DNA from: Desulfoscipio geothermicus DSM 3669
GTDB lineage: Bacteria > Bacillota > Desulfotomaculia > Desulfotomaculales > Desulfallaceae
Reading direction: 5' to 3'
Length of the DNA stretch: 64,000 nucleotides
NCBI RefSeq assembly: GCF_900115975.1
Contig: NZ_FOYM01000011.1
Coordinates: forward strand, 50,702-114,701
Within the stretch, counting starts at the first letter, position 1. Each line of letters opens with the position of its first letter. Both the position numbers and the translations under genes were made by a program. Of the stretch, positions 38,164 to 47,290 are shown in pieces. The notes beneath the pieces were generated by a model, which was given only the letters and a program-made list of their open reading frames with translations, did not search any database and was not told the origin of the DNA.

Positions 38164-38416
38164 CTTTATCCCTCTCTCAAGATGCCTTTGTCCAACTATT
38201 GATATAGTTAGATAAATTTTAACTGTTTCCTCTTTTAATGCGCTGGAAATTGAAGTAGCAATTGTGTATTCTTATGCCAATATAACCCCTATCAAGTATG
38301 ACCTTAATAATCTGTTGTTGATAAATTTTGATAGGTTACAGATTCTTAGAAACCAGGACGAGGCGGCCCGCTACCGGGCACTGTGGCGGCAGGCATACAG
38401 CCCGGAGCTGATTTAA
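38164..38416. other. Control region of the activator gene plus a 3' coding remnant
   Basis: Upstream of the activator lie an AACTAT-TGAT-ATAGTT palindrome (38194-38209) and a near-match activator site (38267-38282). On the plus strand at about 38334-38416 a GC-rich frame reads LQILRNQDEAARYRALW and ends SPELI-stop; it has no start. It looks like the tail of a core gene cut off by the island. Confidence 0.45.
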
Positions 38417-38417
38417 T

Positions 38418-38449
38418 ACAAAAAGCAGGCTTCTCCGGAAAGCCTGCTT
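38418..38449 (-). terminator. Terminator of the ParA-like gene
   Basis: Minus strand AAGCAGGCTTTCCGGAGAAGCCTGCTT fold: AAGCAGGCTT against AAGCCTGCTT around TCCGGAG, followed by TTTTGTATT. Confidence 0.75.
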
Positions 38450-38462
38450 AATTTATATTCAT

Positions 38463-39200
38463 TTACTTGCCGCTCATTATTTTGTCGAAAATTTGCCCGA
38501 GTGTTTTATTCAGGTCAGCTTTTACCTGCACGGTTTTGGCCAAGTCTTCCGCAAATTCGGGCAAAATGCCCAGCAGGGGCAGGTTTAATTCCCCGGCCAC
38601 TTTTTCAGGTGATTCCTCCACGGGCGATGGTTTACGGTTAAACAACAGCTGTAGCTTTTCCACCGGGAAATGCACGTCTTCCAGGTCCCACAGGAAATGC
38701 TGCAGTGATTTTACATTGTACCTGAATGTGTCCACCACCAGGATGGGGACATCTGCATCCTCCATAACGAAATAGTTAAAGCTGGTGGGAGTGTTGCTCA
38801 TATCCACTACCATTACGTCATAGTCGCCCTCTTTTAATGAATTATAGATAATCCTTATTTCATAATAAATGTTGCCGTAATGCGGCAGCCTTTTATCGGT
38901 ATTGGTGGCCAGAACGTGCAGTCCCGAGGAATGCTCTTGAATAAACTGCGCCCATTCCGCCCTGGTATACTCAATATTGGTAATAGGCGTTTTCCTGCTC
39001 TTGTTGTAAATGTCCTCACACCAGTCGCTGATGTTGGGATAATTGTTGATCTTGAGCCTCTCGGTCACATCACCGTTGTGAATATCCAGGTCCACCAGCA
39101 GGGTCTTGTAACCCTTGCCCTGACTGACCAGTGCCAGTTCTTCCGCAATGGTGGTGTTGCCGCTAAGTTTGCTGACACCGTATACCGAAATAACTTTCAT
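38463..39200 (-). CDS. ParA/MinD-fold ATPase-like protein with degenerate P-loop
   Basis: A 245-residue protein with the deviant Walker family fold: N-terminal strand VISVYGV, TLLVDLDIHNGDVTERL, then DYDVMVVDMSNTP. The P-loop position reads SKLSGNTT instead of KGGxGKT: the signature lysine may be present but the GK is not. ATP hydrolysis is therefore doubtful. It resembles CpaE/TadZ-type proteins that help localise machinery at the membrane or pole. AAGGAG precedes the ATG. It is monocistronic and ends at a terminator. A short membrane-peptide frame lies upstream on the same strand. Confidence 0.75.
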   Translation of the reverse strand: MKVISVYGVSKLSGNTTIAEELALVSQGKGYKTLLVDLDIHNGDVTERLKINNYPNISDWCEDIYNKSRKTPITNIEYTRAEWAQFIQEHSSGLHVLATNTDKRLPHYGNIYYEIRIIYNSLKEGDYDVMVVDMSNTPTSFNYFVMEDADVPILVVDTFRYNVKSLQHFLWDLEDVHFPVEKLQLLFNRKPSPVEESPEKVAGELNLPLLGILPEFAEDLAKTVQVKADLNKTLGQIFDKIMSGK

Positions 39201-39356
39201 ATATTAACTCCTTTAATTTATTTTGCTGGTTTGTTAATTTAATATTATAATATGGATTGCTACAGGAATAAAGCATTTTTTACCGAATCAAAGCATAGCC
39301 GGTTAATCTAAAAAACCGGGCGGTAACTGTGCCATAATACTTTTGTAGTATCGTTT

Positions 39357-39440
39357 TTAATGCGGTACTTTAAACATATATATATAAGCCGCTATGGCCA
39401 GAAAAGTAAAAGCAATGGTCAACCTTACCTTTTCCGACAT
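39357..39440 (-). CDS. Possible 27-residue membrane peptide
   Basis: A small open frame with a strong GGGGAGG about 12 nt before its ATG. It encodes a basic start (MSEKVRL), one hydrophobic helix (TIAFTFLAIAAYIYMF) and a short KVPH tail. It could be a genuine small membrane protein, co-oriented with the ParA-like gene and divergent from sbcD. Evidence is only the ribosome-binding site and the amphipathic design; it has no known family. Confidence 0.4.
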   Translation of the reverse strand: MSEKVRLTIAFTFLAIAAYIYMFKVPH

Positions 39441-39531
39441 GAGACAAAAACACCTCCCCGTAACATTTTATCATTTTTACTGCATAGCACAAGTATAGGC
39501 AGTTACTACATAATATAGGGTGGAAGCATCT

Positions 39532-40821
39532 ATGGATGGCAGTTTTTCCTTTATTCACGCGGCGGATTTGCACCTGGACAGCCCGTTCAGGGGTTATACC
39601 CGGATAGACTTCGCTGACGAAAAAACCCGTGAAAACGTACTCCGGCAACTGCGGGACTGCACCTATAACGCCCTGGACAACATTGTAGAGGCTTGTCTGG
39701 TCCACCGGGTGGATTTCCTGGTACTGGCCGGGGACATATATGACCTGGCGGACCGCAGCTTGCGGGCGCAGCTGCGCTTCCGGGATGCCCTGGGCCGGCT
39801 GGCCGGCGCGGGCGTAGCAGTTTTTGTAGCCTACGGCAACCACGATCACGGGGCCGGTTGGCGGGCCGAACTGGCCTGGCCGGACAATGTATGTATCTTT
39901 CCGGCGGGGGAGGTGGCGGCCCGGCCGGTGGTCCGCCGGGGCAGGGAAGTCGCCCGCGTTTATGGGATCAGCTATCCCCGGCGGGAGGTGGCGGAAAACT
40001 ACGCCAGGCTCTTTCGGCGGGAGCCGGACGCACCCTTTGCCGTGGCGGTGTTGCACTGTAACGTCGGCGGGCTTTCACTGCACGCCAATTACGCGCCCTG
40101 TACCCTGGAGGAACTGGCGGGCGCCGGCTTTGATTACTGGGCGTTGGGGCATGTGCACGGCCGGTCTGTGCTGAAGGCGCACAGTCCCTGCGTGGTTTAT
40201 CCGGGCAACCCCCAGGGGCGCAACCCTCGGGAAACGGGGAACCGGGGGTGCTATCTGGTCCGGGTCGGCCCCGGCGGCGGGGTGAACATGCAATTTATTG
40301 AAACCGACAGCGTGCGCTGGGAGCGGGTGCAGGTGCCCATAGACGGCCTGGGTACGGAGCAGGAACTGCTCGAGCGGTTGGTCGACCGGCTGAGCAGGCT
40401 GCAGCAGATTCATGCTGGGCGGTCGGTGGTGGCGCGGCTGGAGCTTGCCGGGCGCGGCCCGTTGCACAGGCGATTACAGCACGCCGGCGCGCTGGAGGGA
40501 ATGCTGGAAGAACTGCGCTACCGCTTTGCCGGGCCCGCCGGGCCCTTTGTCTGGCCCGAATCCATTCGGCCAAATACCGCTGCGCCGGTGGACAAGGAGT
40601 CCCTGCGGGAAAACGAAACCCTGCTGGGGGACCTGCTGGCCATCAGCCGGGAAGCCCGGGGCGGCGGGGAAATGCGGGACAGGCTCCGGCAGGCGCTGGC
40701 TCCGCTGCACAGCCGGGCCGCCCGGCACCTGAACCCGCCCGGTGAAGAAGAATTCAACGCCTTGCTGGAGGCGGCCGAGGACCTGGCCCTGGACTTGCTG
40801 TGGGAGGACGAGGATATATGA
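39532..40821 (+). CDS. DNA repair exonuclease, SbcD/YhaO-type
   Basis: A 429-residue calcineurin-like metallophosphoesterase acting as a DNA nuclease with the next gene product. Metal motifs: HAADLHLDSPF (D-x-H), LAGDIYD (GD), YGNHDHG (GNHD), and ALGHVHGRSV (GHxH). The C-terminal 150 residues differ from classical SbcD and match the YhaO type. AGGGTGG with 8-nt spacing selects the ATG at 39532 over the GTG at 39520, which overlaps it. The stop overlaps the start of the ATPase gene (ATGA). Confidence 0.9.
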   Translation: MDGSFSFIHAADLHLDSPFRGYTRIDFADEKTRENVLRQLRDCTYNALDNIVEACLVHRVDFLVLAGDIYDLADRSLRAQLRFRDALGRLAGAGVAVFVAYGNHDHGAGWRAELAWPDNVCIFPAGEVAARPVVRRGREVARVYGISYPRREVAENYARLFRREPDAPFAVAVLHCNVGGLSLHANYAPCTLEELAGAGFDYWALGHVHGRSVLKAHSPCVVYPGNPQGRNPRETGNRGCYLVRVGPGGGVNMQFIETDSVRWERVQVPIDGLGTEQELLERLVDRLSRLQQIHAGRSVVARLELAGRGPLHRRLQHAGALEGMLEELRYRFAGPAGPFVWPESIRPNTAAPVDKESLRENETLLGDLLAISREARGGGEMRDRLRQALAPLHSRAARHLNPPGEEEFNALLEAAEDLALDLLWEDEDI

Positions 40822-43334
40822 GGCTGGTGGGGTTGTATATAGACGGTTACGGTATACTGCACGATTTTTCCCTGGCCGAAAAGGATCTGTTCCCGAGTCC
40901 CTGCATAATTTACGGGCTTAATGAGGCCGGAAAATCCACGTTGCTGTCGTTCATCCGGGCCGTGCTGTTTGGTTTTAAGTCCGAAGAGAATGTACATGTT
41001 CCGGTGAGGGGCGGTCGAACCGGCGGGCACCTGCTGCTGGAGGACGGCGGGGAGGTATACCGGGTGGAGCGGTGCGGTCGGGGCAACGGCAGGGTGGCGG
41101 TGGAACTGCCCGACGGTCGCCGGGCCGGTGAGGAATTGCTGCGGGGCCGGATTCTTCGGGGGATGGGCCCGGTATTGTTTAAAAATGTATTTGCCTTTGG
41201 CATGGATGAACTGCGCCGGCTGGAAGACCTGGCCGGTGACGAGGTAAGCGTTCATATCTACGGGGCCGGTACGGGCACCGGCCCGCAGCGCCTGGCGGGG
41301 GCGGCCGCCGAACTGGAGCGAAGAACCGGGGATTTATTCAAGCCCCGGGGGAAGACGCCGGTTATAAACAGGATATTGATTGAACTGGAAAGCCTGGACC
41401 GGAAAATCAGGGAACTGGAACAGCAGCCCGCCCGGTATTTCAGTCTCCGGGACGAATTGGGGGAACTGGAACAGGAACGCAATCGAATCAGGGCTTTGCT
41501 GACAGACCGGCAGAAGCGGCTGCGCCGCCTGGACAGCCTGCTCAAGGCCCGGGCGCCCTGGAATGAACTGCAGGGTTGTCTGGCAGCCGGGCGGGGTCGG
41601 GAGCCGATTGAGTATTTCCCCGAAGACGGCCTGGAAAGATTGGGCCGGCTGGAAGCCAGGCGGGAAGAAAAACAGGCTGAGGTGGTGAGTTTGGTCCGCA
41701 GGGCGGCAGCCATTGAGGAAAAACTGGCTTCAGTAACGGTGGAAGAGAAAATTTTGGCGCTTGCCTCCCCGGCGGACAGGCAGCAGGCGAGTGATGGCGG
41801 TTCGCCCGCAGAGAGCCTGGAAATGGTGGATCAGGCAGCCCGGGAACTGGAAGACCTGCGGCATAACAGGTCGCTGCAGCAGGTGCACCGGCAAAAACAG
41901 GCCGAACTCGGGGCCCGGCGCCGCCGGGCGGAGGAGTTGCTGCAGGCGCTGCCGGGCACCCCCAACAGGCTGTGGCCGGTGCTGGCGGCGGCGCTGCTCG
42001 GCTGCCTGGGCCTGGGGGTGCTGGCTGTGCATACCGTACTCGGCCTGTTGGTCCTGGGCGGGAGTGTCAGCCTGGGGGCGCTGCTGTACGGCATGCTGTC
42101 CGGTCAGGCAAAAGAGCGGCTCGGCAGGGAGGAAGCATTACGCAATGAGCTGCGCGACCTGGAAAAGAACCTGGCGGCGGTGGAGGAAGAACTGGCCCGC
42201 CTGGAGGAGGAATATGCCGCCGGCGCGGCGCGCCTGCGCCGGCTGGCGCTGGCGCTCACCGGGCGGGATACCTTGACAGGGGAGGAAATTCCGCGGTTGC
42301 GGCGCGCATTGCTGGCGGAACAGGAAAAACGGCGCCGGCAGTGTGAGTTAATCGCCAGGGTGGAGCGGCTGACGGATGACATTAAACGGCTGCGGGAAAG
42401 TGAAAAATCGGCCCGGGAAAATCTGGCCGCCATTGAGTCCGGCATTCAGGAACTGCTGACCCTGGGTGGCGCCGCCGACGCGGAGGAGTTTCGCCGGCGG
42501 GCCGCGGCGTACCGGGAGCAGCAGTCGCTGGCCCGCAAGATTGAAATGCTGGACAGACAACTGCTCAATATCGCGGGTTCTCCTGCCGAACTGGAAGCAA
42601 TGCGGGCGGAGTTGACCGGCGTTGCCCGGGAGGAACATGAAGCCGAGGCCGGGGAAATAAAATCATCTATGGTGGAAATGGAACAGGAACTGGTGCGCCT
42701 GGGCGACGAAATTGCCGCCAAAAAGCAGGAAATGAGGGAATTGGAAAACGGGGAGGAACTGGCCAGGGCCAGGCAGCAGCGGGACATGCTGCGGGAAAGC
42801 CTGGCGGCGCGGGCCCGGGAATGGCAGACGGCTGCTTTATGTGCCGCGCTGCTGGAAACGGCCAGGGAAAAACACGAGCGGGAACGCCAGCCCGCCGTGC
42901 TGGCGCGGGCCTCCCGGTTTATCGGGCCCATGACCGAAGGGCGATATACCCGCACGCTGGCCCCTGCCGGCGCGGCGACCGGGTTGGAGGTTGAGGAACC
43001 GGGAGGGCGCCGGGTGCCCGCCAGGCAGCTCAGCCGGGGGGCGGCCGGCCAGCTTTACCTGGCCGTTCGCCTGGCCCTGGCCGGCCATTTCAGTGAGGTG
43101 ACCGCCCCCATGCCGATTATTCTGGACGACATCATGGTGGATTCCGACGCAGGGCGCTTGCGGGGCGGGCTTGAAGTGCTGGATGAACTGTCCCGGGAAC
43201 ACCAGGTAATATTTTTTACCTGCCACGAGCACATCCTGGAAGCCGTCCGGAAGCAGCTGGCGCGGTTCAGCCTGGTCATGATCAAGGACGGGGACAAGGT
43301 TGCGGGTCAAGCCAATAATTTTCATGGGCGTTGA
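40818..43334 (+). CDS. YhaN-type SbcC/Rad50-like ATPase
   Basis: An 838-residue partner of the upstream nuclease. N-terminal Walker A is GLNEAGKSTLLSFIRA, and a QxxF-like FAFGMDELRRLE follows. Two long coiled-coil arms (about 190-310 and 420-660) flank a hydrophobic hairpin (about residues 380-430, LWPVLAAALLGCLGLGV...), a feature of YhaN rather than true SbcC. The C-terminal LSRGAAGQLYLAVRLAL (signature) and PIILDDIMVDSD (Walker B) complete the ABC-type head. The membrane hairpin suggests a membrane-near role. It ends 110 bp before glmM. Confidence 0.9.
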   Translation: MRLVGLYIDGYGILHDFSLAEKDLFPSPCIIYGLNEAGKSTLLSFIRAVLFGFKSEENVHVPVRGGRTGGHLLLEDGGEVYRVERCGRGNGRVAVELPDGRRAGEELLRGRILRGMGPVLFKNVFAFGMDELRRLEDLAGDEVSVHIYGAGTGTGPQRLAGAAAELERRTGDLFKPRGKTPVINRILIELESLDRKIRELEQQPARYFSLRDELGELEQERNRIRALLTDRQKRLRRLDSLLKARAPWNELQGCLAAGRGREPIEYFPEDGLERLGRLEARREEKQAEVVSLVRRAAAIEEKLASVTVEEKILALASPADRQQASDGGSPAESLEMVDQAARELEDLRHNRSLQQVHRQKQAELGARRRRAEELLQALPGTPNRLWPVLAAALLGCLGLGVLAVHTVLGLLVLGGSVSLGALLYGMLSGQAKERLGREEALRNELRDLEKNLAAVEEELARLEEEYAAGAARLRRLALALTGRDTLTGEEIPRLRRALLAEQEKRRRQCELIARVERLTDDIKRLRESEKSARENLAAIESGIQELLTLGGAADAEEFRRRAAAYREQQSLARKIEMLDRQLLNIAGSPAELEAMRAELTGVAREEHEAEAGEIKSSMVEMEQELVRLGDEIAAKKQEMRELENGEELARARQQRDMLRESLAARAREWQTAALCAALLETAREKHERERQPAVLARASRFIGPMTEGRYTRTLAPAGAATGLEVEEPGGRRVPARQLSRGAAGQLYLAVRLALAGHFSEVTAPMPIILDDIMVDSDAGRLRGGLEVLDELSREHQVIFFTCHEHILEAVRKQLARFSLVMIKDGDKVAGQANNFHGR

Positions 43335-43380
43335 ATTAACGGCGCCGGTAAAGGGGGCATAATATAAAACGGAAGGCAAA

Positions 43381-43410
43381 TTGACAGCTTTATTCTACAA
43401 AAGATATAAT
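43381..43410 (+). promoter_or_regulatory. Sigma-A promoter of glmM
   Basis: TTGACA (43381-43386), an 18-nt spacer and TATAAT (43405-43410), 35 nt before the glmM ATG. Both hexamers are perfect. Having its own promoter fits the separation of glmM from cdaAR. Confidence 0.85.
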
Positions 43411-43444
43411 AAAAGTTGTCCATTGTTACAGGAGGTTTGTTTTA

Positions 43445-44779
43445 ATGACACGGTTATTCGGCACCGACGGCGTACGCGGCATCGCCAACAGGGATCTCAC
43501 GCCCGAACTGGCCTATAAACTGGGCCGGGCCGGGGCTCACGTGCTGGCCGCAGGCAATGCCCCGGGCCGTATAGTGGTGGGCCGGGATACCCGGATATCC
43601 GGGGACATGCTGGAAGCCGCCCTGTCGGCCGGTATCTGTTCTACCGGGGTGGATGTGCTTTCCGTGGGTGTCATACCCACCCCCGCGGTGGCTGTCTTGA
43701 CCAGGAAACTGGACGCCGCGGCGGGCGTGGTCATTTCGGCCTCGCACAACCCCGTGGAGGACAACGGCATCAAGTTTTTCGGGCCCAGCGGCTATAAACT
43801 TACGGATGACAAGGAGCAGCAAATTGAGGGATTGCTCTCGGGGTCCGGCGGGGGAATAGCGACGCCGGTGGGGGCGGGTGTGGGTAGAATTTACCGGGTG
43901 CTCGATGCCGATGACCGTTATGCGGCCTTCCTGAAGGGAACCATATCCGGGGACCTTGCGGGAATGAAGATAGTGGTGGATTGCGCCAACGGCGCAGCTT
44001 ACCGGGTGGCGCCCCGGGTGCTGCGGGAACTGGGCGCTGACGTGACGCCCATTTTTAATACTCCGGACGGGGTCAACATCAATGACGGATGCGGCTCCAC
44101 GCACCCGGAGAAACTTCAGCAAGCGGTGGTTGAATCCGGGGCTGACCTGGGATTGGCCCACGACGGGGACGCTGATCGGTTGATCGCCGTGGATCACCGG
44201 GGCAACCTGGTGGACGGCGATCAGATCATGGTTATTTGCGCCCGGCACTTAAAAGCCCAAAACCGCCTGCCCAAAAACACCGTAGTGGTAACGGTCATGA
44301 GCAACCTGGGCCTGCACCTGGCCATGCGGGAAGCGGGCATTGACGTACTGCAGACCAAGGTGGGGGACCGTTACGTGCTGGAAGAACTGCTGCACACCGG
44401 GGCGGTTTTCGGCGGCGAACAATCGGGACACATCCTCTTTTTGGACCACAGCCCCACCGGCGACGGCGTTCTTACCGCGCTGCAGTTGCTGGCGGTGGTC
44501 AAGTCCAGCGGACGCAGCCTGGCCGAACTGGCGGGCCGGATGGAACGCCTGCCGCAGCTGTTGAAGAATGTCCGCGTGGCCGATAAACACCGGGTCATGA
44601 CCAGCCCCGTACTGGCGCAGCGGATTGCTGAAATGGAAAAACGCCTGGCCGGCCAGGGCCGGATTCTGGTGCGCCCCTCGGGCACCGAATCCCTGGTGCG
44701 GGTAATGGCCGAGGGTCGGGACATGGACCAACTGCAGGCCGTCGTGCAGGAACTGGTGGACGTAGTGCAGAAAATATAA
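43445..44779 (+). CDS. glmM: Phosphoglucosamine mutase
   Basis: Converts glucosamine 6-phosphate to glucosamine 1-phosphate for UDP-GlcNAc and peptidoglycan. [11 protein letters not shown] is at the N-terminus, the phosphoserine loop is [16 protein letters not shown] (serine near residue 100), metal loop DGDADR and the GEQSGHI sugar loop follow, and [15 protein letters not shown] binds phosphate. The 444-residue length is standard. GGAGG precedes the ATG. GlmS, which makes its substrate, is encoded 500 bp downstream behind a ribozyme leader. Confidence 0.97.
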   Translation: MTRLFGTDGVRGIANRDLTPELAYKLGRAGAHVLAAGNAPGRIVVGRDTRISGDMLEAALSAGICSTGVDVLSVGVIPTPAVAVLTRKLDAAAGVVISASHNPVEDNGIKFFGPSGYKLTDDKEQQIEGLLSGSGGGIATPVGAGVGRIYRVLDADDRYAAFLKGTISGDLAGMKIVVDCANGAAYRVAPRVLRELGADVTPIFNTPDGVNINDGCGSTHPEKLQQAVVESGADLGLAHDGDADRLIAVDHRGNLVDGDQIMVICARHLKAQNRLPKNTVVVTVMSNLGLHLAMREAGIDVLQTKVGDRYVLEELLHTGAVFGGEQSGHILFLDHSPTGDGVLTALQLLAVVKSSGRSLAELAGRMERLPQLLKNVRVADKHRVMTSPVLAQRIAEMEKRLAGQGRILVRPSGTESLVRVMAEGRDMDQLQAVVQELVDVVQKI

Positions 44780-44890
44780 TTTGCCGGGTGTTGAATTGTT
44801 GCGATTTCGTCCACATGCCGTTATGGCATGAAGGAGGTGATTCTTCCGCTGCCGGGGAGGGCGGCGGGCGGTTTTAAAAACTGAATGGCA

Positions 44891-45080
44891 AGCGCCGGAA
44901 CCAGGCGCTCAATGGGTTGACATCAATCGTATTCTATTAAAGTTTCTGGTTGTCATTGAGTGCCGGGTTGACGAGGAGGGAGTTTATCGAGTTTTTCGGC
45001 GGGTGCTCCCCGGTTTGGTCACGACCGTCAAAGGTACTACAAAACCTGCGGGTAACCGCGGGGACAAAGGGTGCCGGGTG
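44891..45080 (+). ncRNA. glmS ribozyme (glucosamine-6-phosphate-activated)
   Basis: Self-cleaving riboswitch in the glmS leader. The core is evident: AGCGCCGGAACCAGGCGC (P1/P2) with predicted cleavage between A44891 and G44892, TTGACGAGGAGGGAGTTTA, TCGGCGGGTGCTCCCCGG and GGTCACGACCGTCAAAGG, then the P3/P4 region to about 45075. Conserved segments match the known Firmicute ribozyme almost base for base. When GlcN6P is high the mRNA is cleaved and degraded, lowering GlmS. Confidence 0.93.
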
Positions 45081-45090
45081 GCCGGGGTAA

Positions 45091-45150
45091 GGCATATAAA
45101 TACCGGGAAAAATGCCGTCAGGTGAGGTATGCCCTTGTGACGGTATTTTT
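45091..45150 (+). terminator. Attenuator-like hairpins between ribozyme and glmS
   Basis: ATGCCGTCA (45112-45120) pairs with TGACGGTAT (45138-45146, one G-T), followed by TTTTTG: a plausible intrinsic terminator. GGCATA (45091-45096) can instead pair with TATGCC (45128-45133), inside the terminator loop. The two folds overlap in space, so one might gate the other. Confidence 0.55.
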
Positions 45151-45214
45151 GTGTCCATTTTTGTCCGGGAACCAATCTGCCCGGGCATTTTTATTGTTAA
45201 GGAAAGTGTATGCG

Positions 45215-45237
45215 AAAAAGGTGCCTGTCCCCTTTTT
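45215..45237 (+). repeat. GGGGACAGGC repeat in glmS leader
   Basis: Inverted orientation: AAAAAGGTGCCTGTCCCC then TTTTT. Same family as 22055, 22448, 24366 and 60350. Confidence 0.75.
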
Positions 45238-45279
45238 CTTGTTTTAAAATTAATTGAAAAGAATCGGAGGTTTTTATAT

Positions 45280-47109
45280 ATGTGTGGTATTGTAGGATAT
45301 TTGGGCGGGCGGCAGGCTGCGCCCATACTGCTGGACGGACTGCAGAAGCTGGAGTACCGCGGATATGATTCCGCCGGTATTGCCGTAATTCGGGACAACG
45401 GTATTGAAGTGCATAAAAAAGCGGGCAAGCTGCTGGATTTGCGCCAACAACTGAACGGCTATATGCCCGAATCAACCGTGGGCATCGGGCACACCCGCTG
45501 GGCCACCCACGGGCGTCCCAATGACACCAACGCCCACCCGCACCTGGACTGCCAGGGGCGCTTTGCGGTGGTGCACAACGGCATTATAGAAAATTACCTC
45601 ACCCTGCGGGAGTGGCTTACGTCCCAAGGGCACGTGTTCCGCTCGGAAACCGACACCGAGGTGCTGTCGCACCTGGTCGAAGAATTTTACATGGGCGACA
45701 TGGTGGAGACCATGCGGCGGGTACTTAAAAAAGTGGACGGTTCCTACGCCATGGCGGTACTGTCACTGGATGAGCCGCACCGGCTGGTGGCGGCCCGCCA
45801 CGACAGCCCGCTGGTGGTGGGGCTCGGTGACGGGGAAAACTTCCTGGCCTCGGATATACCGGCGCTTTTAAATCACACCCGGCGCACCTATATCCTGGAA
45901 GACGGTGAAATGGCCGTTATGACCCGGGAGCGGGTGGAGGTGCTGGACCGCGGCGGCAGCCCGGTGGAAAAAAAATTGTTTATCGTGAACTGGGAAGCCA
46001 AACAAGCCGAAAAAAACGGTTACGATCACTTCATGCTCAAGGAAATCCACGAGCAGCCCCGCGCCATTAAAGATACGCTCAGCGGGCGCATCTCGCCGGA
46101 CGGCCGGGAAGTGGTGCTGAACGAGATAACCATTCCGGATGAACAACTGCTGAAAACCAGCAAAATATTTATCACCGCCTGCGGTACCGCCTATCATGCC
46201 GGGCTGGTGGGCAAAAACGTCATTGAATCCCTGGCCCGCGTCCCGGTGGAGGTGGATATTGCTTCTGAATTCAGGTACCGCGATCCGCTTCTGGATAAAA
46301 ACACGCTGGTAATAGTGATCAGCCAGAGCGGCGAGACCGCCGACACGCTGGCGGCGCTGCGGGAAGCCAAGCGCAAAGGCGCCCGGGTGCTGGCGGTGAC
46401 CAATGTGGTGGACAGTTCAGTGGCCAGGGAGGCCGACGACGTGTTGTATACCTGGGCCGGTCCGGAAATAGCCGTGGCCTCCACCAAGGCCTACACAACC
46501 CAGCTGGTGGCCATGTACCTGGTCGGGCTGCACCTGGCCCGGCGGCGCGGCACCCTTGATGCCGGAGAAACAGCCGAGATCGTTACCGGGCTGCGGAAAC
46601 TGCCGGATAAAGTCACAGCCATGCTGGACAACGGCAAGGATATTGAAGAGTTCGCCCGGAAATACTGCCGGTGCGAAAACGCCTTCTTTATCGGCCGGGG
46701 CCTGGACTACGCCGTGGCCATGGAAGGCTCCCTGAAACTCAAGGAGATCTCTTACATTCACGCCGAGGCCTACGCCGCCGGGGAACTGAAGCACGGCACC
46801 CTGGCCCTGATTATTGAAGGCGTGCCTGTGATAGCCCTGGCCACCCAGCAGGCCCTGTTTGAAAAAACGGTCAGCAATATCAAAGAGGTCAAGGCCCGGG
46901 ACGCCATGGTGCTGGCGGTGGCCATGCGGGGCCTGGAGGAAGTGGCCAAAGTAGCCGATCATGTCATGTACATCCCCCGCACCCACCAGGCACTGACACC
47001 GGTGCTGGCGGTGGTACCGTTGCAACTACTGGCCTACCACATGGCCGTGGCCCGGGGGTGCGATGTGGACCAGCCGAGGAATCTGGCGAAAAGCGTTACG
47101 GTGGAGTAA
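45280..47109 (+). CDS. glmS: Glutamine:fructose-6-phosphate aminotransferase
   Basis: Makes glucosamine 6-phosphate from fructose 6-phosphate and glutamine. The N-terminal nucleophile cysteine is in MCGIVGYLG. GHTRWATHG and NGIIENY mark the glutaminase domain, and two SIS domains follow (ITACGTAYHAG; SQSGETADTLAALREA; SKAYTTQL-type STKAYTTQL). The C-terminal PRNLAKSVTVE is diagnostic. CGGAGG with 9-nt spacing fixes the start at 45280 (609 residues), although the frame is open from 45112. Controlled by the upstream ribozyme. Confidence 0.97.
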   Translation: MCGIVGYLGGRQAAPILLDGLQKLEYRGYDSAGIAVIRDNGIEVHKKAGKLLDLRQQLNGYMPESTVGIGHTRWATHGRPNDTNAHPHLDCQGRFAVVHNGIIENYLTLREWLTSQGHVFRSETDTEVLSHLVEEFYMGDMVETMRRVLKKVDGSYAMAVLSLDEPHRLVAARHDSPLVVGLGDGENFLASDIPALLNHTRRTYILEDGEMAVMTRERVEVLDRGGSPVEKKLFIVNWEAKQAEKNGYDHFMLKEIHEQPRAIKDTLSGRISPDGREVVLNEITIPDEQLLKTSKIFITACGTAYHAGLVGKNVIESLARVPVEVDIASEFRYRDPLLDKNTLVIVISQSGETADTLAALREAKRKGARVLAVTNVVDSSVAREADDVLYTWAGPEIAVASTKAYTTQLVAMYLVGLHLARRRGTLDAGETAEIVTGLRKLPDKVTAMLDNGKDIEEFARKYCRCENAFFIGRGLDYAVAMEGSLKLKEISYIHAEAYAAGELKHGTLALIIEGVPVIALATQQALFEKTVSNIKEVKARDAMVLAVAMRGLEEVAKVADHVMYIPRTHQALTPVLAVVPLQLLAYHMAVARGCDVDQPRNLAKSVTVE

Positions 47110-47204
47110 AATATTCAGACAGACAGCACTTGTTGATTAATGATAATAAATAAAGTTGGTAACCAGATCAAGTAAATTGTCCTCTGATCTTGAGAATCGA
47201 GTAG

Positions 47205-47232
47205 ACAGTGGTTCAAATCCCATTCTCTGCGC
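47205..47232 (+). repeat. Possible tRNA 3'-end remnant / attachment site
   Basis: GTGGTTCAAATCCCATTCTCTGC resembles the T-arm and acceptor end of a tRNA (Ser-like) (a 20-nt core is GGTTCAAATCCCATTCTCTG). The T-stem is imperfect and no matching 5' half is found upstream. It sits at the left border of the restriction island and is followed by a terminator, as expected for a tRNA-end integration scar. Confidence 0.35.
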
Positions 47233-47238
47233 TTATAA

Positions 47239-47290
47239 ACCAAGGAGTTATTTATTTACGAAAACTCCTTGGTCTTTTTATTGTCGAAAA
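47239..47290 (+). terminator. Rho-independent terminator
   Basis: ACCAAGGAGTT (47239-47249) and AACTCCTTGGT (47273-47283) form an 11-bp stem, followed by CTTTTTATT. It ends glmS or the putative tRNA relic. Confidence 0.8.

Noticed and set aside
45112..45279. N-terminal extension of GlmS
   Set aside because: The enzyme needs Cys at position 2 after MCGIVGYLG as its nucleophile, and a good ribosome-binding site precedes 45280; the upstream codons cover the leader hairpins and a repeat.
47110..47240. Complete tRNA gene
   Set aside because: Only a T-arm/acceptor-like 3' part is seen; no complementary 5' acceptor strand or D-arm could be found and the T-stem has mismatches.
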